64,000 nucleotides of DNA from CAYZGU01 sp964478165 (lineage in GTDB: Bacteria > Poribacteria > WGA-4E > JAJDTR01). A program made the translations under genes and the position numbers. The notes under the pieces are model-generated. The model was not told the DNA's origin. It did not search any database and was given only the letters and a program-made list of their open reading frames with translations. Below are positions 1 to 9,866 of this stretch, in pieces; the stretch's first letter is position 1, and each line of letters opens with the position of its first letter. The DNA lies in assembly GCA_964478165.1 (NCBI GenBank), contig CAYZGU010000038.1, positions 101,053-165,052 of the forward strand, in the 5' to 3' direction.

Positions 1-978
1 GGCGAAAACCCATGCATCCAAGCATGGAGCGCAATCCGCGCCTCCTGAGAACATATTGTAGCCCCGATTCCAATGAATCTCCCACGAATCCATTTGCGGT
101 TGATACCTCCCGATACTTCCACAGGATGTGTTTTGAATCTGGTAAAAAAGATGCGAACCTCACCACCGAGAAGAGACACTATACCCAGTAGCCATTTGCG
201 ATTATTGAAGCGTGGAGGCTGGCACCATAGCTCACATTATCAAAGACTGCGACCGGCGCGACATACAATTCCAGAATTGTCATCGTATGTCATCTGCAAC
301 GTTTAGGTCTGGTAGTGGTCCCCTCAATCCTTATCTCGCTTCATCCTCAACGATTCCTGCCCACCCTCGGACTTCTGAAGCACACGGGCAGATTCTACGG
401 CATTTCCCAAAGTATGTCAAGAAAACTATTTTAAATTAGAATAGTTGAACTTACAACTCGCCCAGCCGATTTGCCCTAAGGTTCACGACCATTGGCGAAC
501 TACTAACCCAATTTTTCATCTCTCGTTGACTGGAAATCAGACCGAATCCGACCAGTCTCTCAATTTCTTATATGCTCAAATATATCTTGCTCGAAAGGTG
601 TCTACACTAGATCTTTGCGCGACATTAGATTGGAAAATGTGTTGGTTAGCGATACAATAACACGAACATCGAGTTTCCTTTCAAATCTGCCTGGAGTCGT
701 CTATATGTTATACGTCATGTTCACGTCCGATAACATAAAGAATCCGCATTACACCGGAATTATTCACTCAATAAGGATAGTAAAAAAGGGTGGACAGTGA
801 CAATTTCAACGTCACGATTCGTCTTCGAAACCCTGATTTTCCTGAAAATGATGGCGTCGCAGACCCAATCAATGGGAACCTGATTATCGTAAATGTTGTT
901 CGAATTTGGCTCTTTGCCAAGGACCTACGAAATGCAGATAAAAATTCTCCCGCCAACGAGGCAGATTCCGCATTTTCC
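1..978. other. Gene-poor left end
   Basis: No open frame here resembles a protein I recognise. Short frames exist on both strands, but none has a convincing ribosome-binding site and they overlap one another. Given the LamG remnant that follows, this stretch may be the decayed upstream part of the same gene, but nothing in the sequence proves that. Confidence 0.5.
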
Positions 979-1555
979 AGGTGCATCGAATCCGAATGTT
1001 CAACGTTGAGTTCGACTCCGCACTTGAACTCAACGGAAAGTATGCCTGTCTTGAAATACCGAATTCGCACAGGTTGAATATAAGCGAACAGGTGAGCATC
1101 TCCATTCGGAAAATGCCGACCAAGCCCGAGATAAGGATGGCGTACGTGCATAGTCTAGTGGTATCATGGACGGAAGTGGAGGATTTGGTTGGCTCGCCAA
1201 AACACGGAATCCCTTTGGTAGCGCGGGCTCACCTAACACCTTAGGCCCGGGAGATGGAATAATCGCTTGGCATGACGCGGGACATTCTAAGTGAGTGGCA
1301 ACACATTGGTTGCACCTGTGACGTCAAACACGCTACCCGAATGGGAGATCCAAAAACAACAGACAAACAAGATCCAATTACCAGCTAACAACGTGCTACG
1401 ACTCGGCATCCATCTAGACAGCGGTCACACTGTCTGGTTCAAAGGACTGTTTGATGATGTGGCCATCTCCAACACCGCCCTGAGCGATACCAATATTACA
1501 CGCCTCACCGCTAGAGGCATAGCTCGGCCATTCGCTACGGTCGTGTTTTCCCATC
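979..1555 (+). pseudogene. Decayed LamG (concanavalin A-like) domain protein
   Basis: Pieces of one LamG/concanavalin A-like lectin domain can be followed across three reading frames. The first piece, near 1000-1100, reads ALELNGK, then LEIPNS and LNISEQVSI, the usual opening strands of such domains. Near 1175-1290 a different frame gives NPFGSAGSPNT then GPGDGIIAWHDAGH. Near 1395-1500 a third frame gives VLRLGIHLDSGHTVWFKG followed by LFDDVAISNTALSD, the typical closing strands. The pieces are in the right order but separated by frameshifts and stops, so no intact product can be made. LamG domains usually sit in large secreted proteins that bind glycans. The two glycosidases just downstream fit such a setting. 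Exact boundaries are approximate. Confidence 0.75.
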
Positions 1556-1635
1556 GAAACAACCAGTCGTCATCTAGACAACTGTAAAAACGAGAAATCA
1601 GGAGTAATCCCATCCTTTTCCCAGGGAGCGTATCC

Positions 1636-3420
1636 GTGAAGAGATTAACAGAGGATATTAACAAGGTGTGCAAAATGGAAGATGTGAACCAAAGGACGGA
1701 CCTCTTGATGTCGCGCCGGCGCTTGTTATCGACGCTAGGAACTGGCATGCTTGCCGTTGCGCTACCAGCAATGAGTGAGGCAGAAAGAGAGATAGAACTC
1801 AATATGGGAAGTCAAGATGAAAGCCATCTACCTGACACGCTGGATTTGATAAATCGAGCCAAACTTGCAATTAACGCGATTACCCGATGCACCGACGCGG
1901 AAGAAGAGTACGCAGTTTACTTCTACACCAACCTCTATCGCAACCCACCAACGATGACACGAAAAATCCCGCTGTATGGAAAATTTATGGAAGGATTAGC
2001 GTTAGCGCGTCTTATGACCGGTCACAATCTGAATCAGCATGTGGATGGGGTGTGGGAACAGGCGTTTCTTCGCGTGTTAAACAACCAAAACCCGGTACTA
2101 ACGGGCCCCGAAGGCGGCAGACAGCTAGCGTGGATGGCCATCCAATATAAAACCACTAAAGAACCTACGTGGAGAAATTTAGGAGAACGTGCTATTCATC
2201 GGATACTTGAAACCGCCTCCCATCGAGATGATTACTGCTATCTTCCCTACGACTCAGAAGGAAGAATGCCGACCGGTTGGGGAGCAACCTTCCAAGGGTG
2301 GACGCTTCAGGGCGTGACCCAGTTTTACAATGCGACCGGCTCTTCAGCTGCTCTAGAATTAGCAGGTAAGCTCGCCCGTTACTTGAAAAACCATGCCGAA
2401 GTAATCGATGCTAGCGGTAGGTTTCTAGCCCGTCACGGTGCATCAATTCCTTACAGTCCTGCGTCCGATTTTGGCCCGGCGCTGCATTTTCATCACAACG
2501 GCAATACCATGGAAGCGTTAATGGAGTACGCTATGGCGAGCGGCGAAGTAGAATTCTCTGCATTCGTAAAGATCAGCTACCAATACGCGCGCGCGCTTGC
2601 AGATGCATCATCACGTATCGGATTTTTCCCGGAATACATTGACCATTGGCCCGACGATCGAAACCTTGTCGATTGTGAAGCCTGTTGTGTTGTGGACATG
2701 CTACTGACGGCGCTCTGGTTAACAAAGGCAGGAGTGGGCGATTATTGGGACGATATAGATCGCTACTTAAGGAATCAGTTTGCGGAGATGCAAATGACCT
2801 CTGCGGATTGGATTTCACAGATGACTGATGAGCTGCGACCTGGACCTATTGGAGTAGATGAAGTCGAGGTTCGTGATCCGGAACGATGCGTGGGCAGTTT
2901 CGCTGGTTGGTCAACAGCGAATGATTTCTACGCAGGTGCGGGAAACGGGATCATGCACTGTTGTACCGGCAACGGAGCGCGCGCATTGTACTACCTCTGG
3001 GACAACATGCTAGAGCTCGAGAAAGGGGAACTACGCCTCCATTTGCTCCTCAATCGAGTGGCACCATGGGCCGAGGTCATCAGTTTTATCCCCCATCGGG
3101 GCCGAGTCGATTTGAGAATACGACAGGACTGCGCGCGCGTTTCCATCCGTATCCCCGAATGGATCACGGCCCAACACTCGTCGCTGTGCTGTCGAATAAA
3201 CGGGTCTCCTCACAAACTAATCTGGGAAGGACGCTACATCATCTTACCAGGTAGAGTATCTGGTGATACTATCCAAATCACCTTCCCAATCCCGGAGCGA
3301 ACGGTTGAAGAAAAGATTGGCAACGTCCGATATACTCTTACACTCAGGGGAAATAATGTGATTGACATTTCTCCACCAGGCAACAATTATCCTTTCTACC
3401 AGGAGAAGAAGACACACTAA
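1636..3420 (+). CDS. Secreted GH127/DUF1680-like glycoside hydrolase
   Basis: This 594-residue protein resembles the GH127 (beta-L-arabinofuranosidase, DUF1680) superfamily, whose (alpha/alpha)6 barrel uses a zinc-bound cysteine as nucleophile. Near residue 350 it has VDCEACCVVDML, the place where the family has its Glu/Cys motif, and near 440 it has MHCCTGNGARALYYLWD, matching the family's Cys-Cys motif. A C-terminal beta-sandwich follows. The N-terminus has a twin-arginine-like signal, SRRRLLSTLG, followed by a hydrophobic stretch ending near ALPAMSEAE, so export by Tat is likely. Three starts are possible: GTG 1636 (GGGAG upstream), ATG 1675 (AAGG upstream) and ATG 1708, directly before the Tat motif. 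The next gene begins at the base after the stop codon, so the two are co-transcribed. The exact sugar substrate cannot be read from the sequence. Confidence 0.75.
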   Translation: MKRLTEDINKVCKMEDVNQRTDLLMSRRRLLSTLGTGMLAVALPAMSEAEREIELNMGSQDESHLPDTLDLINRAKLAINAITRCTDAEEEYAVYFYTNLYRNPPTMTRKIPLYGKFMEGLALARLMTGHNLNQHVDGVWEQAFLRVLNNQNPVLTGPEGGRQLAWMAIQYKTTKEPTWRNLGERAIHRILETASHRDDYCYLPYDSEGRMPTGWGATFQGWTLQGVTQFYNATGSSAALELAGKLARYLKNHAEVIDASGRFLARHGASIPYSPASDFGPALHFHHNGNTMEALMEYAMASGEVEFSAFVKISYQYARALADASSRIGFFPEYIDHWPDDRNLVDCEACCVVDMLLTALWLTKAGVGDYWDDIDRYLRNQFAEMQMTSADWISQMTDELRPGPIGVDEVEVRDPERCVGSFAGWSTANDFYAGAGNGIMHCCTGNGARALYYLWDNMLELEKGELRLHLLLNRVAPWAEVISFIPHRGRVDLRIRQDCARVSIRIPEWITAQHSSLCCRINGSPHKLIWEGRYIILPGRVSGDTIQITFPIPERTVEEKIGNVRYTLTLRGNNVIDISPPGNNYPFYQEKKTH

Positions 3421-4842
3421 ATGAGAATGACCGAACCGGGTAAATATACTTTCAGTTTCGCGCATCACCTTCGATTCACTATATCGTTTGGGACATTAAC
3501 CTTATGCTTCCTGCTTGTTCTCGTTCCAAAAGCTGGTGCGAAACTTCAGACGATTCAAACTAAGGATACAGCAGGTAGCGGACAAGCGAACAGTTCGTTT
3601 CAAAGACACATGGAGCTACGCGTGTCCAGTGAACTCGAAAACAATCGTATTGGGGCGGACTATGGAAGCGATCATCCGGGATCGGAGACAGGAATCTATG
3701 ACCTGGGATTAAAGTGGGTACGACTCGGCTTCTGGGACAGTTCCTTAAATTGGCAGCAGGTCGAGCACTCTCTGGGAGCATATAGTGTACCCGCTGAGCG
3801 AGATACGTTCGTCCGCAACATGGTTGAGAATGGTGTCACTGTTGTACTATCCCTAACCGCGGGATCGGGCAAAGGGCGTCCAGATCAGACAAGGTTCAAA
3901 AACGATCGTGATATCCTCCGCTATGCAAATTACGTTCGTTTTATGGTAGCGCATTTCAAACCCTTCATCAAATACTATGAAATCTGGAACGAGCCTGGTA
4001 CCAATAGTCCTTGGGGGCGTATCGATGTCGATGACTATGCTAGACTAATCCATCATGTTGTACCCGTTATTCGAGAGGAGCATTCGGAAGCCAAGATTGT
4101 TATAGGGGCTACCGGCGGATCTTGGGTTTCCAACTATCCCGGATATGGAACGTCCTCACGGTACACTTTGGACCTCGAGTACCTAGAGGCCTTGCTTAGA
4201 TCCGGTGTGGCACCATTGGTAGATGTTATTTCATGGCATCCGTTCTACGGTCACCGACCGGATGACCCATACTATCAGCATTATCCAGAAATGGTGAAGA
4301 AACTAAAGCAAACGGCAGAAGCTCAGGGTTTTAATGGAGAATATGTGGCAGAGGAAATGTTATGGAGAACCGAAAGCGCGGACGAACCTCAACAGCCAGT
4401 GTCAGAAGTTGTCTCCGCGAAATACCTCGCCAGAGCTATTGTGACAAATCTCGGCCTGGACGTCACCGCAAGCGTTTCAGGTATGTTTCCCGGGAAAACT
4501 CGCGATTTTGTTCGGCGACTATGCACATTAATGGCCGGCGCCAGGTCCATCAGACTCCCTGTCCAGATTCAAAGCGACACCAGTGACATCAAGCACTACG
4601 GTTTCTCGCTGTCTAATGGAGATAGTCTCCTCGCAATTTGGACAGATGGTGTCGCGGTTGAAGCCGAATCGAGTGTGCCGGTGAAGATAGTATTACGGGG
4701 ATTTTCAACCAAACTTGTACTAGCTGTGGACATTAGAACTGGGCTGAAACAAGCTGTTGACGTCAGCATCCAGGATGGAAACTTGACGATTCAGAACCTT
4801 CTAGTTAAGGACTACCCCACTATACTGCACTTCGCTCGATAA
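3421..4842 (+). CDS. Secreted clan GH-A glycoside hydrolase (GH39/GH5-like)
   Basis: This 473-residue protein has an N-terminal hydrophobic signal (roughly residues 18-40, FTISFGTLTLCFLLVLVP) and a TIM-barrel glycosidase domain. YYEIWNEPG places the expected acid/base glutamate at about residue 191 after the conserved Asn. YVAEEMLW offers a nucleophile glutamate at residue 311 or 312 on a later strand. Spacing of about 120 residues between them is normal for clan GH-A. The match is closest in style to GH39-type enzymes, but the family number is inferred. It starts immediately after the stop of the GH127-like gene. A second ATG two codons in is an equally good start. With its partner it probably degrades an external or envelope polysaccharide. 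Confidence 0.75.
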   Translation: MRMTEPGKYTFSFAHHLRFTISFGTLTLCFLLVLVPKAGAKLQTIQTKDTAGSGQANSSFQRHMELRVSSELENNRIGADYGSDHPGSETGIYDLGLKWVRLGFWDSSLNWQQVEHSLGAYSVPAERDTFVRNMVENGVTVVLSLTAGSGKGRPDQTRFKNDRDILRYANYVRFMVAHFKPFIKYYEIWNEPGTNSPWGRIDVDDYARLIHHVVPVIREEHSEAKIVIGATGGSWVSNYPGYGTSSRYTLDLEYLEALLRSGVAPLVDVISWHPFYGHRPDDPYYQHYPEMVKKLKQTAEAQGFNGEYVAEEMLWRTESADEPQQPVSEVVSAKYLARAIVTNLGLDVTASVSGMFPGKTRDFVRRLCTLMAGARSIRLPVQIQSDTSDIKHYGFSLSNGDSLLAIWTDGVAVEAESSVPVKIVLRGFSTKLVLAVDIRTGLKQAVDVSIQDGNLTIQNLLVKDYPTILHFAR

Positions 4843-5478
4843 TGCCAGCTGATTCATGATGGGGCAGTTTCGGATGTTAAATGACCTTCTTTTTTCCCAG
4901 AAAGAGATTGATGTACTCTACACAAACTCCGAAAAGCTAATGTTAGAAATCTTTCAAATTTGATATAGACCTGAACAAGAGTCCGCTTTGACAAAGGCGG
5001 ACTCTTGTTCAGGTCTATATCAAACACACCACCTAAGAAACGATGAAAAGACTCCATGAGCCGATCTCAATCCCACGAAGTCCCAATCGTAAAGATTGTA
5101 AAATCAGATCTCGATTCATCGGTTTATCCTCATTGGGTTGAATCTCCAACCGACATCACAAAGAACTCTGAACCAAACGTTTGTGTGCAATCCTCCCCCT
5201 CGCTTAGAAAGCAAGGCAGCAAACACCTTCGAAAAACAGAATGCAAAATGGCCTTGTGGTGAGAAGAGTACCCTTGAAATGTCCAGCCGGAATCTCAAAT
5301 ATAAGTTCACAGTCGTAAAAGTCCCCGTTCTGCAGATCATTCAAACGAAAGCACACCCCGCAAACACGAAAACGGTGATACATTCTTGCACCAATCAAAA
5401 TCATTCAATCGCAACGAGATTTCTCACGACTATTTCAATGGAAATCCAGCCCGTCGACTTGCACGTATCTATCGCCGT
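4843..5478. other. Intergenic region between convergent genes
   Basis: This gap separates the plus-strand glycosidase pair from the minus-strand dioxygenase. It contains the 28-bp perfect inverted repeat listed separately. I see no gene in it. Frames from about 5138 onward on the plus strand are the mirror of the dioxygenase. Confidence 0.6.
4959..5024. terminator. 28-bp perfect inverted repeat, probable bidirectional terminator
   Basis: Left arm 4959-4986 and right arm 4997-5024 are perfect reverse complements of 28 bases around a 10-base centre. The arms begin TTTGATATAGACCTG. It lies between two converging genes, where a bidirectional terminator is expected. Neither side has a proper run of T, so it is not a classical intrinsic terminator. 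Confidence 0.6.
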
Positions 5479-6351
5479 TCAGGCTTCCCAAGGGTCAAGT
5501 CCCAGCAGCTTTCGTCCCAATGGGGTCAGTTGTGCCGTCCGACCAGTTTCGTGTTCTTTTTCTTTTCGATCTCCACCAAACCCTGCCAAACGGTTCTTCC
5601 ACGCGTTGATGCGGCGTTCACGCTCTTCCTTCCTGGAATCAAAAAAGTCTTTGTTACTCCAAGAACTCGGGCGTTCACCCTTTTCCTTGATTGGGCCCAT
5701 GGTAATGTATTGCGTTAATCGAGGGCGACTGGCAGTATTCGGACCAGCGCCATGAGGAAGGAGGTTTTGCCAGATAATCAAGTCTCCCGCTTTTCCCGAA
5801 ACTGGTTCTGGTCCCAAGCCCGTCAAATCTTGCTTCTTCGGGTCCGCGCCCGAAGGTAGACTTTGTAACCATGTCTCAATTCTCCGGTGGAATCCGGGAA
5901 CGCAAGTGAAAGCCCCTTGATTGGCAGTTGTATCTGTCAAATAAAGAACTCCTTGCACCGCAAGCTCAAATGGGGGATTTAAGGACGACCTGTCCCAATG
6001 CAATTGTGCATCCGTCCGCTCCCACTCTGGCGGTCGATTCGGCGCGTTCATGCTCGCGCGATCGAAGCTGACCCACAAATGTTCGGTGCCCCAAATTTCG
6101 GAAAACGCTTGATGAACACGAGGGGATTGGCGGTTGTTCCACAAAGCTTGATGTTGGTAAATCTCCACCATGATGCTTTGACGTTCCGGCGGATTGCGAT
6201 ACCAGCTTTCTGAATCGCCCGGGTCCATCCCGAGGAAGTCCCAAATCGCTTGCTCACACGCCATCGCATTTTCCAGTGACACTGCGTTACGAATGACAAC
6301 ATAGCCTTTCTTTTTCCAAAATTCGTGGTCTTCCACACTTAGAATTGGCAT
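5479..6351 (-). CDS. Phytanoyl-CoA dioxygenase (PhyH) family protein
   Basis: This 290-residue protein belongs to the PhyH family of non-haem Fe(II)/2-oxoglutarate oxygenases, which hydroxylate varied small molecules. The iron-binding triad is visible as HWD (His118, Asp120) and the later His200 in LPHGAG. An Arg about ten residues further on (RPRLTQY) is placed to bind 2-oxoglutarate. FWKKKGYVVIRNAV near the N-terminus is the usual opening of the family. I chose ATG 6351 because GAGG stands five bases upstream. A longer frame from 6408 has no such site. The C-terminal tail after residue 230 is rich in Lys, Arg and Glu. The substrate is unknown. The gene stands alone. Confidence 0.85.
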   Translation of the reverse strand: MPILSVEDHEFWKKKGYVVIRNAVSLENAMACEQAIWDFLGMDPGDSESWYRNPPERQSIMVEIYQHQALWNNRQSPRVHQAFSEIWGTEHLWVSFDRASMNAPNRPPEWERTDAQLHWDRSSLNPPFELAVQGVLYLTDTTANQGAFTCVPGFHRRIETWLQSLPSGADPKKQDLTGLGPEPVSGKAGDLIIWQNLLPHGAGPNTASRPRLTQYITMGPIKEKGERPSSWSNKDFFDSRKEERERRINAWKNRLAGFGGDRKEKEHETGRTAQLTPLGRKLLGLDPWEA

Positions 6352-6626
6352 TGTTTCCTCATCACATCGAAGATATTTACACACTTCCGTTTTCTCAAGC
6401 AGCCACAAAGGGCTCCACCCAATTGCCTCTTATCAGTCTTACTCGATTGAGATTCAAGATCACCCACCTATTTTACAGATTGTTCATAAGATTCGCAAAC
6501 GTTTTTACACTTGACAAATTATTTAGTCTCGGGATATCATTCGTGCCTGTCTCCAGTACAGGTACCAATTAAGGTACTCACAATATTCCAACATGTTAAC
6601 CTTCGAAAGCTCGGTGATAACAGTAG

Positions 6627-7556
6627 ATGACTTCAGTCCCCGACCTAGTTTGTATCGGCCATGTCATTTCTGAGATTATTTATTTTCCCAATGCCATAAA
6701 TGGACCGTTCTTGGGTAGCCCACCGGCCTATTGTGCCGTAGCAGCCGCACGACAAGGTACTGCGACCGGCTTATCAACCAAGATTGGATCAGACATGCCT
6801 CAGGACCTACTCCACCCTCTTATCCAAGCTGGCGTTGATGTAACCGGCATACGAACAGCAGATCGAACCACAACGACGGAGCTAATATACGATGAGCAGG
6901 GACACAAAGAAATTCGGTATCCAAGCAAGGCATCTCCTATTTCGGCCCAAGACATACCGAAGTCGTATCACGGATGTGCGTTAATTTACGTTTGTCCAAT
7001 GGATAATGATGTGCCTTTGGAGAATCTAGACTCTGTGGTAGCTCTAGGCCAAATAAGCGCCGTGGACCTTGGGGGATATGGTGGCGTTCACATGAGCATT
7101 GCCAATCGCCAAGCTACGGAATCGCTCGCGGATCTGGCCCGCGATGTTGCGGGACGCTTCAACATTGTCAAAGCCTCTGATGAGGATGTTGTGAGCATTT
7201 TCGGTTGGAATAATCCCCACAAAGCCGCCAAGTGCCTTCTAGATCAGGGGGCAGATGTTGTCGTCATTACCCTGGGGGCCAAGGGAGCAGTGGTAGTTAC
7301 TGGTGGAAATTGTTGGGACATCCCACCGTTAGCGGGTAAAGTACGAGACACAACCGGCGGTGGGGATACCTTCATGGCAGGATTTTTGTCCGAGTACCTC
7401 CGAAGCGAGGATCCCATTAAAGCGGCGCACTGGGGGTGCGCCACTGCAATCTGTGTCATTGGGGAGACTGGAGGAGTTTCTTTGGAAAGAATGCCAACAC
7501 ATCAGCAAGTTGAAGAACGGGTATATCTAGGTTATCATGGTAATGCTGGTACTTGA
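6627..7556 (+). CDS. PfkB-family carbohydrate kinase
   Basis: This is a ribokinase/PfkB-type sugar kinase of 309 residues. The C-terminal family signature is present as DTTGGGDTFMAGF, with Asp247 as the catalytic base. The usual alanine of the DTxGAGD anion hole is replaced by glycine. VVVITLGAKGAVV precedes it, as expected. The N-terminal signature is weaker (FLGSPPAYCAVAAARQG). Members phosphorylate ribose, fructose, 2-keto-3-deoxygluconate or nucleosides, and the substrate is not readable here. It leads an operon: the Gfo/Idh gene starts 15 bases after its stop, behind a clear GGAGAG site. Confidence 0.85.
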   Translation: MTSVPDLVCIGHVISEIIYFPNAINGPFLGSPPAYCAVAAARQGTATGLSTKIGSDMPQDLLHPLIQAGVDVTGIRTADRTTTTELIYDEQGHKEIRYPSKASPISAQDIPKSYHGCALIYVCPMDNDVPLENLDSVVALGQISAVDLGGYGGVHMSIANRQATESLADLARDVAGRFNIVKASDEDVVSIFGWNNPHKAAKCLLDQGADVVVITLGAKGAVVVTGGNCWDIPPLAGKVRDTTGGGDTFMAGFLSEYLRSEDPIKAAHWGCATAICVIGETGGVSLERMPTHQQVEERVYLGYHGNAGT

Positions 7557-7571
7557 TGAAGGAGAGGGCAA

Positions 7572-8747
7572 ATGGCAGACGTGAAAATGGGCGTTATCGG
7601 ATGCGGGAGCATTGCAGAAATTGCGCATCTACCATCAATTTCGAATCGCACGGAAGCAAAACTAGTTGCTGTTTGTGACGCAGATGTCAATCGGGCGCAG
7701 GAAGTCGCTAGCAAATGGGGAGCTGAGGCCTCGTTTACGGACTACCGAAAGATGTTCGAACAAGCACAGTTAGATGCCGTTGTAATCGCGACCCCAAACA
7801 ATCTTCACCGCAACATCGCAGTTTGCGCAGCGCAATCAGGAGTACACGTAGTAGTGGAAAAGCCTCTTGCCGTCACAAATTCCGAGGCATGGGAAATCGT
7901 CAACGCTTGCAATAAAGCTGGCGTAAAGCTCATGGTGGGATGTGATCGTCGATTCTGGACCCATAATCAGTGGACAAAAGAACTCATTGACCAGGGAATT
8001 ATAGGGAAACTTTTGATGAGTCGCGGCAGTCTGCATGAACATTGGTACAATTACCAAAATCACGTTGCAAAAACAGCGTTTCGACTTGATTGTAAATCGT
8101 CCGGGGGTGCCGCACTTAACGACACGGGTGCGCATGTGATAGATCTCTTGACCTGGCTCAATGGTAGTAAAGTTAAGCGTGCTGTTGGTGTTGCGCAACG
8201 GCTCGCGATGCCTGAAGATTATACACTCTGCGATGATACTGCTTTGGTGATGGTCGAATTCGAGAATGGGGCCTTCGGTACAGTCAGCTGCAATCGCTTC
8301 TCGCCGGCGGTGAACCAGATGACAGAGTTATGTGGCACAGATGGAACCATCTTTACGGCGACAGATGCCACAAACCCTTTTCAAAGTTGGCCAATGGCCG
8401 TTTATACGAACAAAGAATTCACAGTGGACACCCTGCCCCAAATATTGAAGGACTTCCGCTGGCCTGAACTCTTTTGGGTTGAGGATATCATTGATGAGCA
8501 TGTTCGGAAACGCTGGGTTCCGATATGCCCGCCACGGCGTCCGAACAACTACGAGCGCATGACTGAGCATTTCCTAGATTGCATCATCAATGACAAACCA
8601 CCATTGGTGAGCGGCGAAGATGGAGCGCGTGCCGTCGAAGTAATGTGCGCAACGTGGAAAAGTATGGAAACAGGGGCTTGGGTTAACTTACCCCTCACTG
8701 AGGAAGTCATTCCGCCATATTACGAACCTCCACCAAGGGAGGCATAA
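7572..8747 (+). CDS. Gfo/Idh/MocA family oxidoreductase
   Basis: This 391-residue protein is an NAD(P)-dependent sugar or inositol dehydrogenase-type enzyme. The Rossmann motif GVIGCGSIAEIAHLP lies at the N-terminus. The cofactor/substrate motif EKP is at residues 96-98 (VVVEKPLAV). GGAALNDTGAHVIDLLTWL matches the conserved Gly-Gly-x-x-x-D-x-G-x-H region of the catalytic domain. Length is normal for the family. It sits between a sugar kinase and an epimerase with gaps of 15 and 2 bases, so the three act together in processing one sugar or cyclitol. Confidence 0.9.
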   Translation: MADVKMGVIGCGSIAEIAHLPSISNRTEAKLVAVCDADVNRAQEVASKWGAEASFTDYRKMFEQAQLDAVVIATPNNLHRNIAVCAAQSGVHVVVEKPLAVTNSEAWEIVNACNKAGVKLMVGCDRRFWTHNQWTKELIDQGIIGKLLMSRGSLHEHWYNYQNHVAKTAFRLDCKSSGGAALNDTGAHVIDLLTWLNGSKVKRAVGVAQRLAMPEDYTLCDDTALVMVEFENGAFGTVSCNRFSPAVNQMTELCGTDGTIFTATDATNPFQSWPMAVYTNKEFTVDTLPQILKDFRWPELFWVEDIIDEHVRKRWVPICPPRRPNNYERMTEHFLDCIINDKPPLVSGEDGARAVEVMCATWKSMETGAWVNLPLTEEVIPPYYEPPPREA

Positions 8748-8749
8748 CT

Positions 8750-9739
8750 ATGATGGGAAAAGTGCTTGTAACGGGTGCGAGCGGATTTGTCGGACGCGAA
8801 GTTGTGCGCCAGCTTTTGGAAATGGGAGCGTCGGTCACAGCACTGGGACGCACTCAGCCCAACGAAGATATCCCGCTCATCCAGGTAGACCTGACCGATG
8901 CCTCTGCAGTACAAAAAGCACTGGGAATTAGTTCCTTCGATTGCATCATGCACCTAGCCTCACTGCCGGGCGATACCGGCAATCCTGTCGAAATGGTTCG
9001 TGTGAATATCAACGCTTTACAGAACCTACTCGAATATGCGCGTCACGTAGGCACAAAACGTTTTGTACAGACAAGTAGTATATCGGCATACGAATGGTAT
9101 CCCGGAACCAAATTCAATCCGCCCGATTGTATGCCGGTGAATGAAGAGCACCCATGCCGACCGAAGGACATTTACTCGACCACCAAACGGATGCAGGAAG
9201 AGCTAGTACTGACCTATCAGAATCAATTTGACCTTCCAACGACGGTCCTGCGACTGACCGCCGTTGTTGGTCCACACGGCCAAGGCGGTGGTCGTGGATG
9301 GCGCGAATTTTCCGAGCAATTGGCCGAAGGAAAGAAAGTTCAGATACCCCATTTTTCAGAGCAAGAACTCTGCCACTATGTGGATTATCGAGATGTGGCA
9401 CGCATGCACATCGCCGTTGGAGAACACCCGGGTGCAGTCGGACAAATCTTCAACTGCTGTGGGCCAACTCCTACCCGAGGTGCAGAATTCGCTCACATCA
9501 TCAAAAGTATTGTTCCAGAGATTGATGTCCTATATGGCTTTCCATGGAGCATGGCTCAAGGAAGCGAGATTGCTTTTGACATGTCCAAGGCACGATCCCT
9601 TCTCGGATTCGGACCGATGTATGAGTTGGCTGACAGCATTCAGAGCATAAAAGACTGGATTGATAGCGGAGGGTTAGTGGATGAAAAAGACGCCAGTGGC
9701 ACATCATACAGCACTGGCATCGAGGAATCGCAAAGTTAA
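8750..9739 (+). CDS. NAD-dependent epimerase/dehydratase (extended SDR)
   Basis: This 329-residue protein is an extended short-chain dehydrogenase/reductase. VLVTGASGFVGREVV is the nucleotide-binding GxxGxxG motif. Tyr142 and Lys146 (IYSTTK) form the catalytic YxxxK, with the serine in QTSSISAYEW supplying the third residue. RLTAVVGPHGQGG is the usual substrate-side stretch. Many relatives act on nucleotide sugars. It is the last gene of the three-gene sugar operon, starting two bases after the preceding stop. Two adjacent ATGs (8750, 8753) could start it. Two inverted repeats follow within 200 bases. Confidence 0.9.
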   Translation: MMGKVLVTGASGFVGREVVRQLLEMGASVTALGRTQPNEDIPLIQVDLTDASAVQKALGISSFDCIMHLASLPGDTGNPVEMVRVNINALQNLLEYARHVGTKRFVQTSSISAYEWYPGTKFNPPDCMPVNEEHPCRPKDIYSTTKRMQEELVLTYQNQFDLPTTVLRLTAVVGPHGQGGGRGWREFSEQLAEGKKVQIPHFSEQELCHYVDYRDVARMHIAVGEHPGAVGQIFNCCGPTPTRGAEFAHIIKSIVPEIDVLYGFPWSMAQGSEIAFDMSKARSLLGFGPMYELADSIQSIKDWIDSGGLVDEKDASGTSYSTGIEESQS

Positions 9740-9800
9740 TCGAAATCCTGTTTCTTTTCCATGCTAGATACCAAGCGAGGAAATTTTAGAGTTTTTGACC

Positions 9801-9845
9801 TGATGGCTAATTCAACCTAGATATCGGCGTTTGAATTAGCCATCA
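9801..9845. terminator. 15-bp perfect inverted repeat after the sugar operon
   Basis: Arms 9801-9815 (TGATGGCTAATTCAA) and 9831-9845 are perfect reverse complements around a 15-base loop. It begins about 60 bases after the epimerase stop, a fitting place for transcription to end. No T run follows. Confidence 0.55.
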
Positions 9846-9866
9846 ATATTGTTCCTATACACCGTA

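Noticed and set aside
5138..5755. 205-codon plus-strand frame
   Set aside because: Much of it is the mirror of the dioxygenase gene and the rest lies in non-coding DNA.
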